Assembly: GCA_037013495.1 (NCBI GenBank)
Contig: CM072811.1
Span: 42,849,452-42,913,451 of the forward strand
Source of the DNA: Hippophae tibetana
Taxonomy: Eukaryota > Streptophyta > Magnoliopsida > Rosales > Elaeagnaceae
Reading direction: 5' to 3'
Length of the DNA stretch: 64,000 bases
Position numbers and translations under genes: made by a program
Shown here: positions 28,500-40,246 of the stretch, piece after piece
How positions within the stretch are numbered: the stretch's first letter is position 1
Layout of the letters: each line of letters opens with the position of its first letter
The notes under the pieces: model-generated
Databases searched by the model: none
Seen by the model: the letters and a program-made list of their open reading frames with translations, nothing else
What the model was told of the DNA's origin: nothing

Positions 28500-29290
28500 A
28501 ATATAATCTTTTTTAAGTTTTGCTTGAATTTTTTTTATGCTAATTTCCTAATATATGCTTCCACATATACCAAACAATTTTATAATTCATTTTTGTTAGT
28601 GATAACACTAAGAAATCCTTGAATATTATTTAGCACATAAGGTTGAAGGTGGTGTTTTCTATCTTCTATTTTAAATCTTAAATACTTGATTTTTGGTGAG
28701 CTAATATAACCTTTTTCTCAGAAAATATTATTCCTTATTTCTTACATTTTATTAGAATTTTTAATATACCAAGATAATGTTTGTTGAAATTATCACTAAA
28801 GACTAATATATCATTAATATAGACATAACAAAAGATGTGATATTCTTTAAAAATATAATCTATCTTAATTGTTATTGTGGATAGCTTGAGATTATTTATT
28901 TAATCTAATTTGTTAGAATCCACTATAGTAATCAAAACTAGAAAAATATTTATTTACTTTGACCAAGGCTAATAACTTTTTTTTTTTTTTGGATAAAGTA
29001 TCCATCATCTATTATTTCTAACCTTATTCAATGATTTATAATTTATTATCGTTCTCTTTTTTCTTGTATTTTCCTAGCTTCTTTTTTTATTAAAAATATT
29101 GGGCTTGAAAACATACTCATATTTGGTTTAATTTCTCCAAGTTTCAAAAGTTATTGAATTTGTTTACTAAATTCTTCTTGATCTTCTAAAGTGTAGACCA
29201 TAGGTTTTAATATTATAATCTCATTAGAATCTTTTAGTTTTATACTTACTAGCTTATTAATATTTTGATGTAAAGAATTTTCTAATTTTC
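28500..29290 (-). pseudogene. Pararetroviral reverse transcriptase remnant
   Basis: Recognisable blocks on the minus strand are PMVYTLEDQEEFSKQI (about 29195), IKPNMSMFSSPIFLIKK (about 29085-29140), FSSFDYYSGF (about 28905) and the active-site strand YINDILVFSD (28801-28824). In the last block, one of the two catalytic aspartates is Asn. A GIIFSEKK block follows near 28730. Spacing and order fit the Caulimoviridae rather than copia or gypsy elements. Multiple stops and frameshifts break the frame. Confidence 0.85.
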
Positions 29291-29492
29291 TTTTTTTCAG
29301 TAACCTTTTATCTTCCTGTATTTATTTTAAGAAATGACTTTTCAGATTATTAAACTCTAAGATCATCTTCATCTATTAATTTTTCTTTGTGTTATATTTT
29401 CTAAATGTGGTTTATATTTTTGGTACATCTCACTATGTTTTAGGCTTTTATTTTGTTCAATAAATTTTTCTAATGACACACTTTTGACATTT

Positions 29493-29729
29493 CTAACCTT
29501 TGAAATATATAATTTTTCTCTTTCTAATGTTATACTTATATATATTATCTATATATTTCGTAAATGGTTGATATAAATTTAAGAAGATATTTCTTATCAA
29601 GAAATCTACTCTCGTTTCTTGTTGATATATAGTCGAGATATAAAACTTTTCTTCTTCTATTATAATATCAATATCTTTTATACCATTGTTAAGATTAATT
29701 GTTGTATTATTTGTTATTTTTACTATCAA
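29493..29729 (-). pseudogene. Pararetroviral aspartic protease remnant
   Basis: A 78-codon minus frame contains DFLIRNIFLNLYQPF followed by TKYID, matching the C-terminal block of the caulimovirid protease, which normally precedes the reverse transcriptase as here. The upstream part with the catalytic Asp motif was not identified with confidence. In the live family the protease cleaves the capsid and polymerase precursors. Confidence 0.7.
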
Positions 29730-30042
29730 ATCTTTTAGGATTATAGTCCAAAGTTCCTATGGGCATATTGACTCTAGTATCTTTATAAACATATAAATGA
29801 TATATATTATATCCCATGAATTTATATCCTATTTTTATATAAGTATTATTAAGAGAAGTTATAGATTATTAATTATCATATGTTTCCTCTTAATCTATTT
29901 ATTTTTCTTTAGTTTTCCTTATTAAATTTATTGATTATATTTCATTAATATCTTATTCTTTTATGCTTTCTAATTTCATCTTATATGTTTCTTCTAATAT
30001 CTTTAAATTTTTCCTATATTCGTTTTTATGAGTTAACCTATT

Positions 30043-30700
30043 AGAATATTCATTGACGTAATGACATTCTTCATTACATATCCAACACCTACAAGTTTTC
30101 TTACTTGATACATAATAATTTTATTTACTATGAAATTTTCTTCTTCTAAAATATCACTTATTGTAAGGTTCTTAATTATATCTTTTCTTATATTCAGAAA
30201 AGTCTTATTTTTTAAATTTATATTTCTTGAATCTTTTATAATATTTATATTTTTGTTTGTAAGATTTTATATTATATCTATACTTTTTTGGCATCTGAAA
30301 ATTCTTATTATCATAACATATTTTAAATTTTTCCTTAGCATAATTAAATTAACTCCTTCTTTGGAATTACAAAATTATCCAATCTTTTAGTTCTTTTAAT
30401 CTTTTATTCTTATGCCTAAAGTATTTAGTATTGCTATAATATTTTCATTTCTCCAACTTTCTCCAAGAGTTTTTATATAAAATTCTTGTTAATTGTTAAT
30501 AAAACATTTCCTTAAATTATTGTTATTATATTTTAGGTTTTTATCTTCTCTTATAAACTTTTTATATATTTCATTTACTATTATATTTAAATATTGTTTT
30601 CCTTTTGCAAAATCAACTTGCATCTTAAGATGTATATCATCATCTAAATCATACTTTAATATTTTTAATCATTTTATAGTTTAATAATACCTTATAAATT
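30043..30700 (-). pseudogene. Pararetroviral capsid remnant with zinc knuckle
   Basis: The minus strand near 30043-30096 reads CRCWICNEECHYVNEY, a CCHC-type knuckle with the CxCWxC signature of caulimovirid capsid proteins; its last Cys is Tyr. Just before it lies a Lys/Tyr-rich basic stretch (YKQKYKYYKRFKKYKF, about 30205-30290) typical of this capsid, and before that charged segments to about 30700. Frames change repeatedly. Sequence to about 31330 may be the N-terminal capsid part but is not recognisable. Confidence 0.8.
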
Positions 30701-32033
30701 AATGAATTTGTACTATTAGTTTCATATATCTAGATTAGTATGCTCTTTGTGCTAGCCCATTTATCTAATTCCTTTTTTTTCATCCCTAATACAATCTAGA
30801 TCTAGATAATCAATTTTATTATTATTTTCATAAAGTTTGAATTATGATGGTAACATCTAGTATCCCATTATAATCATTCTTTCATTTTTAGTTGTTGCTT
30901 TCTCATATATGCAAGATTAAGGTAATTTGGTCTTTACCTATTTCTTTCATTTCTACGGGGATAAGAAGTTTCTCTACGAACGATAGAGGCATTATTATGT
31001 TCATTTTTATGATAATTTTGGAATTTTTTTTGTTTAAAATATGTTTCATTAATTACTATCATATCATCTTCTTTTCTATTAGAACATATTTTTTTCATAA
31101 TATTTTTTTAATTCTTTATCTATTAATGTTAACAAAATTATTAATGTTTTTATATCCTTATTTTTAGGATTCATAATTTGTTTTTTTAATTGTTTTTTAT
31201 ATTCCATTTAGTTAGAATTATAGATTTTTCTTTATTTTTTCTTTTTTCATTATGATGGATCATTCCATAAGATATTCTGGTGATTCTTCTTTTACTCTTT
31301 TTAATGGACATCTTTTTATAATGTATAGTTATAATATACTTTCAAAACTATTTTTCTTATTTTTTTAAGGATTTATTCTTTGGTTTTATTTATATTTTAG
31401 AAAGATTTTATTTTTTCATCTAAAAGAGTTAATGTTTTCATCATAGTTTTTTAGTAATTTGATATACTTATTATGGTATCATTATTTTCTAATTTTATTC
31501 CTTATAATGTCTTTTTATATTTTTAAGATATTTTTACTCAATAGTTTATCAATTTTCTTATTATTCACCTATTATTTCATAGATAAGATTTTTGATTTTT
31601 TTAATTTATTGCTTTAACTCTTTTATTTTTTTTGTTTTCATTTTTGTTTAATTATTTTTGTTTAATTATTTATAAATTCGATTTATGATACATTATTCTT
31701 TTTTATTACATTATTTTTTATATCAGAGGTTTTTTTATTAATTATCACACACATATATATAAGTTTTGTTAATAAATTAAGGTTTTTTTAATAATTAATG
31801 AATTATTAATTTATTTTTAAACTAAGAAATTGGAGGAATTAATAAGTAATGATATATACTAATAATTTTCGAACCAGCCATCCAATAAAATAGTGCAGTG
31901 TAGGTCCACTGATGTCCTCGACAGAGCAACTAAAATATTTGGTTTACACTTACAGATGAAAAGTACGAAACACAAATTATCAAAGAATTGAAGGGATAAT
32001 TATCATTAAAATAAATAAACTGAAATAGAGATA

Positions 32034-32159
32034 GCATTGACGGAAGCAATTAACTGCTGTCACTTTCGCTAATGTTATTTCTCCAGATATATATATATGC
32101 GCCCGCGCGCATTGACGGAAGTAATTAACTGCTGTCACTTTGGCTAATGTTATTTCACC

Positions 32160-32165
<6 letters not shown>
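32034..32165. repeat. 75-bp tandem duplication with GC-rich junction
   Basis: GCATTGACGGAAGCAATTAA at 32034 recurs as GCATTGACGGAAGTAATTAA at 32109, and the following CTGCTGTCACTTTCGCTAAT segment is also repeated with one change. The junction contains GCGCCCGCGCGC between TA runs, an alternating purine-pyrimidine tract. Confidence 0.9.

Positions 32166-32199
<34 letters not shown>
32161..32199. repeat. TA dinucleotide microsatellite
   Basis: About 19 TA units directly after the second copy of the 75-bp duplication. Confidence 0.97.
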
Positions 32200-32769
32200 T
32201 CACGAATCAATTTGACCAGCAAATGAAATAATATATATAATTAAATTATTTTAAAAATTATAAAGATATCATCTAATTTAATCTAATAATAAAATCAATA
32301 CTCAATTATTATAATACAAATCTCTCACTAAATTCTTTATAATTAGTAAAAATCTATCAACAAACTTGTTATTGATTATACAAATTTATTAACAAACTTC
32401 TTATTAGTTATAACAAAATCTACTTCTAAAACATAACTAATTATCAAAAATATAATATAGTGGTACAAATTATAATTAAGTATTATTTTTTTTCAATCAC
32501 ATAATTAGATAATATATTTCTAATTTTTATAATAATTCAATAATATATTTATTAATTTTTATTTCATCTTTTGATAGAATAAATAAATTTTCACAACTCA
32601 ATTACTTTTTTTCAAATTTCTTAAACCTCAAATCACTAATGCATGAAATTATCCTTTGTAGCCGACCACATAAACTTCTCCAAATCAGACATGTAATTGC
32701 TCTACAATTTTATTTTTATTTTGAATTATTTTAATTTATACACGTGTGTTATATGTGTATAGCTATAGA

Positions 32770-32971
32770 TGTAAGAAATAATTTTATTGTGTATATAAAC
32801 GAATATTTACATTATAATTTATACAAAAAAAAGGACAAATGTAATAATTGAAATAAACATAATTATTAGAGATCATGTTCTTGGATAACATGTTACTCCT
32901 CATTATTCCATTGTTGTTTGTTTCCAACTCGTATATTGGTTGTCACCAGTTGGATCTTAAGTTCTTTAACA
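32770..32971 (-). repeat. 3' LTR of the deleted copia element
   Basis: Plus-strand ends TGTAAG...TTTAACA; it matches 35924-36126 along its length. Upstream coding sequence (RNase H end) reads into it from the right. Confidence 0.9.
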
Positions 32972-33840
32972 TTTCTCATCGAGTTAGATACTAATTTGTT
33001 AAGTAAGCTCGAGAATTGTAGAAAACTCAGGGATTTGGTAAATATATTTGCTGGTTGCTCCAATGTAGAGATACGATAAGTTTTGATCATTCCAGCTTGA
33101 ATCTTTTCTCTCACTAGATGGGAATCGATCTCTATGTGTTTGGTTCGTTCATGAAACACTGGATTTGATGCAATGTGAAGAGTTGTTTGATTGTCGCAAT
33201 ATAACTTGGTCGGTTGGGAGTGTTTGATACTTAAATCATCCAAAATGTATCGTAACTAGATTACTTCGCAACAGGCTGCTGCCATAGAACGATATTCAAC
33301 TTCTACACTCGATCGTGAGACTGCATTTTGTTTCTTAGTCTTCCAAGAAATTAGTGAGTTTCCAAGAAACATACAATATCACATGGTTGATCGTCGTGTG
33401 TCTGTGCATCTAGTCCAATCTGCATCACATAAAGCATTTAGTTGTAATGAACTAGTTCCTGAGAAAAAGAGATATTGCCCTGGTGTGTTCTTGACATATC
33501 GTAGCACTCGTTGAGTTGCTTCCAAATGTGGTTGTCGTGGTTTATCTATATATTGATTGAGAATATGCACAACATACACTAAGTCGGGTCGTGTGATGGT
33601 CAAGTATATTAATCTCCCAACAAGTCTTCGATAGGATATGGGGTCACTGATGAATTCCCCTTCAACCTTGCTGAGGGATAAATTCTGTTCAATAGGTGAA
33701 TTGGCAGATTTGGCACCAAGATAACCCATGTCCTTCAATATTTCAAGTGCGTATTTGCATTGTGACAGAATAATTCTCTTCTTGGAATGTGAAACTTCTA
33801 TGCCCAAAAAATGCTTTAATTCACCGAGATCTTTTAGTTT
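32893..33840 (-). pseudogene. Copia reverse transcriptase C-terminal part and RNase H
   Basis: From the fusion point near 33840 the minus strand reads LKDLGELKHFLGIEV, then RRLVGRLIYLTITRPDLVY and CDADWTRCTDTRRSTM, the standard connection and RNase H blocks of copia elements. A break at about 33379 separates this from the C-terminal part with [20 protein letters not shown] (33243-32893). Stops and a shift inactivate it. The reverse-transcriptase active-site YVDD block is absent because of the internal deletion. Confidence 0.88.
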
Positions 33841-34182
33841 GTCTTGAACAAAGCACACATTATTAGTGAAGGTGACATGACAAAATGTAGTTTGAGTTAG
33901 TTTGGCTACTAAAACCAAGTTTAATTTGAAAGAGGGAACACACAAGACATTATGGAATATGAAATTATTGGAGAAATGTATAGTGCCAATATGTGTGACA
34001 TGGGCAAGGGAATGATCAGGTAAATGCACATGCCGATTAGTGACTGTAATGCTGAAGCTCATAAGGTTTTGGGAACATACCATGTGATCAGTTGCTCCTG
34101 TATCAAAAATCCAATGGGTTTCTAAATGGAAAACATTTGCACATAATGTGTTACTTGAAGATGTAGTCACTTGACTTACCAT
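33841..34182 (-). pseudogene. Copia protease/GAG-pre fragment fused to the polymerase
   Basis: The minus frame contains HWIFDTGATDHMVCS, the copia aspartic protease active site (DTGA), and LCVPSFKLNLVLVAKL, the strand that follows it. After about 113 residues it runs directly into late reverse-transcriptase sequence without integrase. The frame stays open across the junction, for 267 codons in all, so the deletion was in frame or the fusion was kept open. Confidence 0.85.
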
Positions 34183-34199
34183 GTTACCTGATTTGGATT

Positions 34200-35310
34200 G
34201 ATTGAGAAGTGTAAGAAGCTCATGATATTGGGCAGATGTAAGGTTATAGGATGGTCCTTATGTCGGAACTGCTTTCCTGAAAGTTAGTATGGTGAGCTTT
34301 AGAGGGAAAGCCATAACTTGCATTTCTTTTATCTTGAATTTCTCCTTTCTTCCGACACATGTTGATGTTATTTCCATTCAAACCACAGAAATTACATTTG
34401 AGGCACTTTCAATAGTTTTTAAAATTGTGTCCATTGAGACCACATAAATCACATTTGAGGTGATTTCGACAATTCTCATAATTATGGCTGATATTGTTGC
34501 ATCGATTTCATTTGAGATGTGGGTTCCTTAGTGAGTAATTCTTGTGAGGATATTGTGGACGACTATCCCTGGCAACAAGTGTGGCAGCTTCTAGCATCCT
34601 TTCTATGTTTTGTGTGGAGATAGCTCTATGTTTTTCATCTTGAACAATGAGTGAATATACCTTATTTACTGTAGGTAAAGGTTTCATGAGCAAGATTTGT
34701 CTACATGTTTATGTGTAAACCGTGTAAAGCCCTATGAAGAACTTTATGGTTTGCTGCTTTTGTTGATATTCTTATAGTTCCCTTTCAACTTTTTCTCTAC
34801 AATGTGGAAGAAGACATAATGCATCGCGAGTATCCCATAGGCTTTTCAACTTGGTTTAGTATTCTCCAATGTTCACACCTTCTTGTATGTAGTCATGGAT
34901 CTCTTGCTCAATTTGAAATAGGTGCACGTTGTTGGTCTGTGAAAAACGTTCCTTCAATTATTCTCATAGCTCATATGTGGTATCATTATACATGATACTT
35001 TCCACAATTTTAGGCGATATGGTATTGAGAATTCATCTTTTGACAAGAATGTTGCAGCGAGTCCATTGTTTGATTTCTGCTTCAAAGTTTGTTGATGACC
35101 TTTTGATTGTGCCGTCAATAAATTCGTCTTTGTTTTTGGTGAAGAGAGCCATGAGCATCACATGACTCCAAATATGATAATTTTTTTGATTTAAGGATTG
35201 AGCCACTAGAATCATGCCCGGTTGGTCTGAGTGGTGTAGATATAATGAATGACTAGGGTCATCATATCATTTTGGTAAAGTAAGGCTAGTATTGGTAGTT
35301 GTAGACATTA
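34200..35310 (-). pseudogene. Copia gag remnant of the deleted element
   Basis: The minus strand near 35215 reads LVAQSLNQKNYHIWSHVML, a copia gag opening, followed by FIDGTIKRSS. Further on (34693-34508) are LPTVNKVYSLIVQDEKHR and a basic segment. Stops split the frame. It lies between the primer-binding site and the protease, as expected. Confidence 0.8.
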
Positions 35311-35923
35311 TTACTGAGTGAAAATTCAAAAAATGGGATAAGATTGAGTGTGTTTTAGACAATAATAACTGTTTATGAAACAAATAATGAACTGAAATAG
35401 ACTTTATTTTATAGAAAATGTATCAAGGATTACAGAACCGGAAATTTCAGCCAAAGAACTAGTTGACAAGTTGGTGAACCGACATTTGGAGTAGCTGAAA
35501 TGACGGTTGGAACACTGAATTGGCTGGAGCATTGAACCGACTGAAGACCGAACCAGATGGAAGATCTAACCGGCTAAAGACCGAACCAGAACGAATGACG
35601 CATCGTTTTCTTCAGAGGGCAGGCTGAACAACGTGTTGTTTGAGTCGTCTTCCTCAACGTGAACGCGTGTTGGCATGTGTCACTTCGGCGAGGCTGGTGG
35701 AACTCCGACGAATTCAGACAAGACACGTGTGAGAGCGTGTATTATGTTTTTGGCTTGAAAAAATTGTAGATTGCTCGAAATTTTATGGATATTAAAATAG
35801 GATGAAATTAAAATTGTTTTTGTGAATCGAAATTAGTTTTGAAAAGAAACAAAATTTGAAAGGAAGAAAAAAAAACTGTGGGAGCTGATTTTTCAGAGAA
35901 TTATTTCGTGAGCTCTGATACCA

Positions 35924-36126
35924 TGTAAGAGATGATTTTATTGTGTACATAAATGAATGTTTATAATCTAATTTATACAAGAAAAAGAAAAAAAAATGTA
36001 ATAATTAAAATAAACATAATTATTAAAGATTATATTCTTGGATAATTTGTTACTCCGAACCATTCTATTGTTGTTTGTTTTCAACTAGTATATTGATTGT
36101 CACGAGTGATCTTAAATTCTTTAACA
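35924..36126 (-). repeat. 5' LTR of the deleted copia element
   Basis: Plus-strand ends TGTAAG...TTTAACA, directly abutting the primer-binding site at 35911-35923. Confidence 0.9.
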
Positions 36127-37350
36127 ACAAAAATTTTGTTGAAGAAATGAAAATTTGAATAAGATTTGACTTCAAACTACATAAAAAAGTTTGAAATTGT
36201 TCATTTGTTGCATCGATTAGAATAGTAATTGTTATTTGTTTTTTCCGATCAATATTTAGTGCGATAAGAAAACGATTTTAAAAATGATTTGAACATATAA
36301 ATTATGATAATGAAAAAATTCCATAATTTATTGTTAATTATAATTAGTATAGGATAATTGTTAAATTACATTTTGATATTATTAATAATAATTTTATTTA
36401 ATAACTCTAAAATTTAAATAATATTAAAAATAAAATTTTTATTTTATATAATATTATTATTAATTTAATATTTATTTTCTCTCGTTGAATATGATCAACT
36501 TCAAGTTATAAGCTTAATTTCTCATTGAGGTGCTTCGAACGTCATGTTAAATTATAATTTATAATTTGTACATGAGGTGATTTAAGTAGTGATTTTAGAT
36601 ATAAATAGAATAATATTAATTACAATCAGAAACAAAAGGTTAACTATATAATTCATTAAATTTAATACCTTGGAGAATACACCTAGTAAAATTTGAAATT
36701 AATATAATTTTTTTTAAAATAATAAATATCCGATATGAATTTAAAAAATAAAATAAAATAATTAATAAATAATATATTATATAAATAATATATAATATCT
36801 CCCTTACCCAGGGAGGATCTGACCATTCACCAGGAACAATCCATTTTTTTTTCTTTGACCCTGCGGAGCAGAGTTTTATTTTGCTAAATATATGTTACAC
36901 ATCTAGAACTATTATATATGTGATTTACATTCACTTGTAGAATTAGTTGTGTTAAGTATAGGCGATTTATCTAGTTATTTGATAATAAGATTTATTATTT
37001 TTTGTCATAAATTAAGTATCATTTTATCTTAAAAAATTATGTTAGGAATTAAGTCGCACATAGATTTTTTTTTTTGATATTAATTAATAGTTAGCTTGTA
37101 CAATAATTCGTAGGAGGTAATAAAAAACAGTTTTACATATTTTGTTAACTCCATGTAAGTTTAATTTTAAGTTCAATACTTTGCGTGTAAATAGTTCTAA
37201 CATCATGCGTAAATTCTATTATTTTTAATTATAATTCAATAAAATTTTAATAAATATCATGTTTTAATATCTTTTATTCAAAATTTTAACTAACTAATTA
37301 GTTTTGTTTTCAAAATTATATTTTTGATTATTAATTAGTATTCTAACGAA
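36127..37350. other. AT-rich intergenic DNA between two copia elements
   Basis: No gene or recognisable repeat. The last five bases before the next element (TCGAT, 37351-37355) are its target duplication. Confidence 0.5.
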
Positions 37351-37355
37351 TCGAT

Positions 37356-37548
37356 TGTCAAAATGTCAAATATTTCATTTATTTCTGTTCTGTTATTTCT
37401 GTACAAATGTATTGTATTTGTATATAAAAAAAAAAATGAAAAGCAAACAAATTATAACAATATTTATTTCTATTATTATTCTTGGCTGCTGGCATAATTT
37501 TAGGATTGTTGTTTCCATGTTGTCTGCCATATTACTCACATGCCAACA
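37356..37548 (-). repeat. 3' LTR of the full-length copia element
   Basis: Plus-strand ends TGTCAAAATG...ATGCCAACA; near-identical to 42789-42988 except for about four substitutions, an 8-bp gap and an A-tract length difference. Confidence 0.96.
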
Positions 37549-37699
37549 CTCCTCCTCAAGTTGGTGCATATATGTCTCTTATGCCCAACTTGTCAAGTGA
37601 GTTGTAGAAGTTCCTTGCAGACACAGATTTTGTGAGTATATCAGTCAATTGATCTTCTGATTTAACAAATGGAAGCTTAATAATCTTTTCTTCAAGATT

Positions 37700-39001
37700 C
37701 TATTTGATGAAGTTTCGATCCACTTCAACGTGCTTCGTGCGATCATGTTGAACTGGATTGTGAGAGATGGCAATGGCTGCTTTGTTATCACAAAATAAGT
37801 TCATTTCAGAGTTAGGAGCAACACCAATCTCAGTTAGAAGTTTTTTCAACCAGAGGAGCTCACATATTCCCTTGACCATTCCTCGAAATTCAGCTTCAGC
37901 ACTGGATAAGACAACTACATTTTGCTTCTTGCTCCTCCATGTAACAAGATTGCCCCCCACGAAAGTAAAGTACCCAGCAGTAGATTTCCTATCCTTCATA
38001 TTCCCTGCCCAGTCTGAATCTGTATATCCAAGGACTTCCAATTGACCATTCTTTGAAAACATAAGTCCTTTCCCAGGGGAGGATTTTAAGTAACGAAGTA
38101 TTCGCATGACTGCATCCATATGGTCTTCACTTGGGCAGTGCATGAACTGACTCACGACACTCACAGCATAAGCAATATCAGGTCGAGTATGAGATAAATA
38201 TATGAGTTTACCTACTAACTGTTGATATCTCTGTTTATCTGCTGGTACTTGGTCCACATATTCTCCGAGTTTATGATTTTGAACCATTGGAATATCGACA
38301 GGTTTACAATCTAGTAGTCCTGCCTCTGCTAGTAGGTCCAGAGTATATTTCCTTTGGGAAAGACATATGCCTTGTTTTGATCTTGTTACCTCAATACCTA
38401 AGAAGTATTTGAGCCCTCCCAAGTTCTTCATTTCAAACTCATTTGACAGTTGTTCTTGAAGCTTAGAGATTTCTTCTTTATCATCCCCTGTAATGATCAT
38501 GTCGTCTACATAGACTATAAGGGCTGTTATCTTCCCTAATCGATGTTTTAGGAAAAGAGTATGATCAGAGTTGCTTTGTTGGAACCCATATTTCTTCATT
38601 GCTGAACTCAACCTACCAAACCACGCTCGAGGTGATTATTTTAGTCCATACAATGCTCGTTGTAATCTACATGCAGTTTCTTTCCCTGATGTAACAGTAT
38701 ATCCTGGTGGGATATCCATGTAAATCTCTTCTTCAAGGTCACCATGAAGGAAGGCATTCTTCACGTCAAGTTGGTGCAATGGCCAATCTAAATTTGCTGC
38801 AAGAGATAACAAAACTCTCACAGTTTTTAGTTTAGCCACAGGTGAAAAGGTTTCTTGATAATCTATCCCGTGTTTCTGTGTATATCCTTTTGCTACAAGC
38901 CTCGCCTTGTATCGATCAACTAACCCATCTGCTTTATACTTAATGGAGAAAATCCACTTGCATCCTACCATCTTCCTCCCTTGAGGCAACTCGCTTAACA
39001 C
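37700..39001 (-). pseudogene. Copia reverse transcriptase and RNase H
   Basis: The first part (39001-38639) reads [34 protein letters not shown] and RALYGLK. A TAA at 38636-38638 interrupts it. The second part (38611-37703) has ALIVYVDDMIITGDD (the YVDD active site), LKYFLGIEVTRSKQGI, TDSDWAGNMKDRKST and FCDNKAAIAISHNPVQHDR (RNase H). A TAG at 37700-37702 truncates the C-terminus; family-like sequence continues to about 37561. All catalytic motifs are intact apart from the stops. Confidence 0.93.
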
Positions 39002-39004
39002 TCA

Positions 39005-39535
39005 TGTGTTATTCTTCTGCAATGCCTCAAATTCCTCTTTTATAGCTTGAGCCCATTTTGGATCAGATAAGGCTTCTTCAATGCTACTCGGAATTTGACA
39101 CGAGGAGAGTGTTTGTGCAAATGCCCTGACAGGTTCTGATAACCTTTGAGTAGATACATAATTTGCTATTGGATACTTGGGTTGTCGTTCTTCTCTTTCT
39201 GGGGAGTATCGATTTGGAGGTTTACCTCGATTGTGTCTGAAAGGTAAAACATAACCAACATATGTATCTATAGCATTAGTTTGTAAAGGTGTGATAGGAT
39301 AGCTTACCTCAGGAGTGTTCTCAGTAGGAGGATCATTGGGTACTAGAGAATGGAGGGGTACATTAACCGCTTCATCTTCTGGAGATTCAATTACTACTTC
39401 AGCTTCAATTCTTGGAAGTTCAAGCTCGGGTCTAGATACTGGCTCCTCAATATTATTGGCACGATCCGAGTATGTGGGACTCGTGTCTAATATTTCAATA
39501 TCAAGCCAATTTCGTTCTTCACCATAACTCTCCTC
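39005..39535 (-). pseudogene. Copia integrase-RT linker, open but without ATG
   Basis: The same frame as the integrase reads on, open for about 176 codons between stops at 39536 and 39002. It is acidic and proline-rich, ending with KWAQAIKEEFEALQKN just before the reverse transcriptase. It has no internal Met, so it is easily missed by start-based gene finding. Confidence 0.8.
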
Positions 39536-40246
39536 CTAAAGAGTGTAATTGGATACCTGTGATGGGAAAAACCATTCTGATTCGAGGAAAGTGACATCCA
39601 TGGTAGTATAGATTCTTTTAGTAATTGGATCATAACATCGGTACCCCTTTTTTTGTACACCATACCCCAAGAATACACATCGGACAGCACATAGATCCAA
39701 CTTAGTTCGTTGATTTTTATGGAGGTGGACAAAAGCAACACATCCAAAAATTCGGGGCGGAAGCATCAAAATAGTAGGCAAGGGAAGATGATCAGATAAC
39801 ACCTTTAATGGAGTCTGAAATTGTAAGGTTTTTGTGGGCATTCGATTCAGTAGATACACAGCTGTAGTAACAGCATCACTCCAGTATTTATTAGGCATAT
39901 GTGCACCGATTAGTAAGGCCCGAGCCGTTTCTAAAATATGCCGATTCTTCCTCTCCGCAGTACCATTCTGTTGTGGGGTTTGTGAACATGAGGTTTCATG
40001 GAGAATACCATGGTTGTCCAAGTATGTCCGGAATTGTTGATTAACATACTCCCCTCCATTATCGGACCTAAGTATCTTAATTTTTTCAGAAAATTGTGTC
40101 TGAACCATGGTGTGAAACAGGCGAAATGTAGCAAATACTTCATCTTTATGTTTGAGAAGGTAAAGCCATGTCATTCGTGTACAATCATCAACAAAAATAA
40201 CAAACCAACGATGACCCGATGATGTAATGACCGGGAAGGTCCCCAA
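39536..40246 (-). pseudogene. Copia integrase core (rve)
   Basis: It reads FVIFVDDCTRMTWLYLLKHK, then KILRSDNGGEYVNQQF and QTPQQNGTAERKNRHILETA, showing the D and E of the DDE integrase catalytic site. Integrase inserts the element cDNA into chromosomes. The frame ends at a stop at 39536-39538. Confidence 0.92.

Larger units (their letters stand above)
26359..31330 (-). mobile_element. Endogenous pararetrovirus (Caulimoviridae) remnant
   Basis: On the minus strand the remains of caulimovirid genes occur in viral order: a capsid-like basic region with a distinctive zinc knuckle (about 30700-30043), a retroviral-type protease (29729-29493), reverse transcriptase (about 29290-28500) and RNase H (about 28230-27760). 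No LTRs flank them, as expected, because these viruses replicate episomally and enter genomes by illegitimate recombination. Stops and frameshifts are spread throughout, and the DNA is extremely AT-rich, so it is an old, non-infectious copy. No movement-protein region was recognised. The genus cannot be settled by eye. The outer limits are approximate; an unassigned open frame at 26359-26685 is included as the left end. Confidence 0.85.
31331..32769. other. AT-rich intergenic DNA with tandem duplication and TA repeat
   Basis: No gene. A 75-bp tandem duplication lies at 32034-32165, running into a TA microsatellite at 32161-32199. Confidence 0.5.
32770..36126 (-). mobile_element. Internally deleted copia retrotransposon (3.36 kb)
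   Basis: Two similar LTRs (32770-32971 and 35924-36126) flank gag, protease and RNase H/reverse-transcriptase remnants on the minus strand. A primer-binding site (TGGTATCAGAGCT on the minus strand, 35911-35923) touches the right (5') LTR directly. The protease region is fused in frame to the late part of the reverse transcriptase, so integrase and the first half of the reverse transcriptase are gone. The LTRs differ at roughly 10-15% of positions by eye, indicating an old insertion. The flanking pentamers (ATAGA and ACAAA) do not match exactly. Confidence 0.92.

Noticed and set aside
30130..31167. Several plus-strand hydrophobic frames of 63-91 codons
   Set aside because: They are antisense to the pararetroviral capsid region and reflect its T-rich plus strand; no membrane-protein family was recognised.
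31980..32222. Minus frame with Ile-Tyr repeats and two similar segments
   Set aside because: It is created by the TA microsatellite and the 75-bp duplication; no evidence of a gene.
32765..36131. Target duplication ATAGA/ACAAA around the deleted copia element
   Set aside because: Two of five bases differ. It may be a decayed duplication, but this cannot be told from chance.
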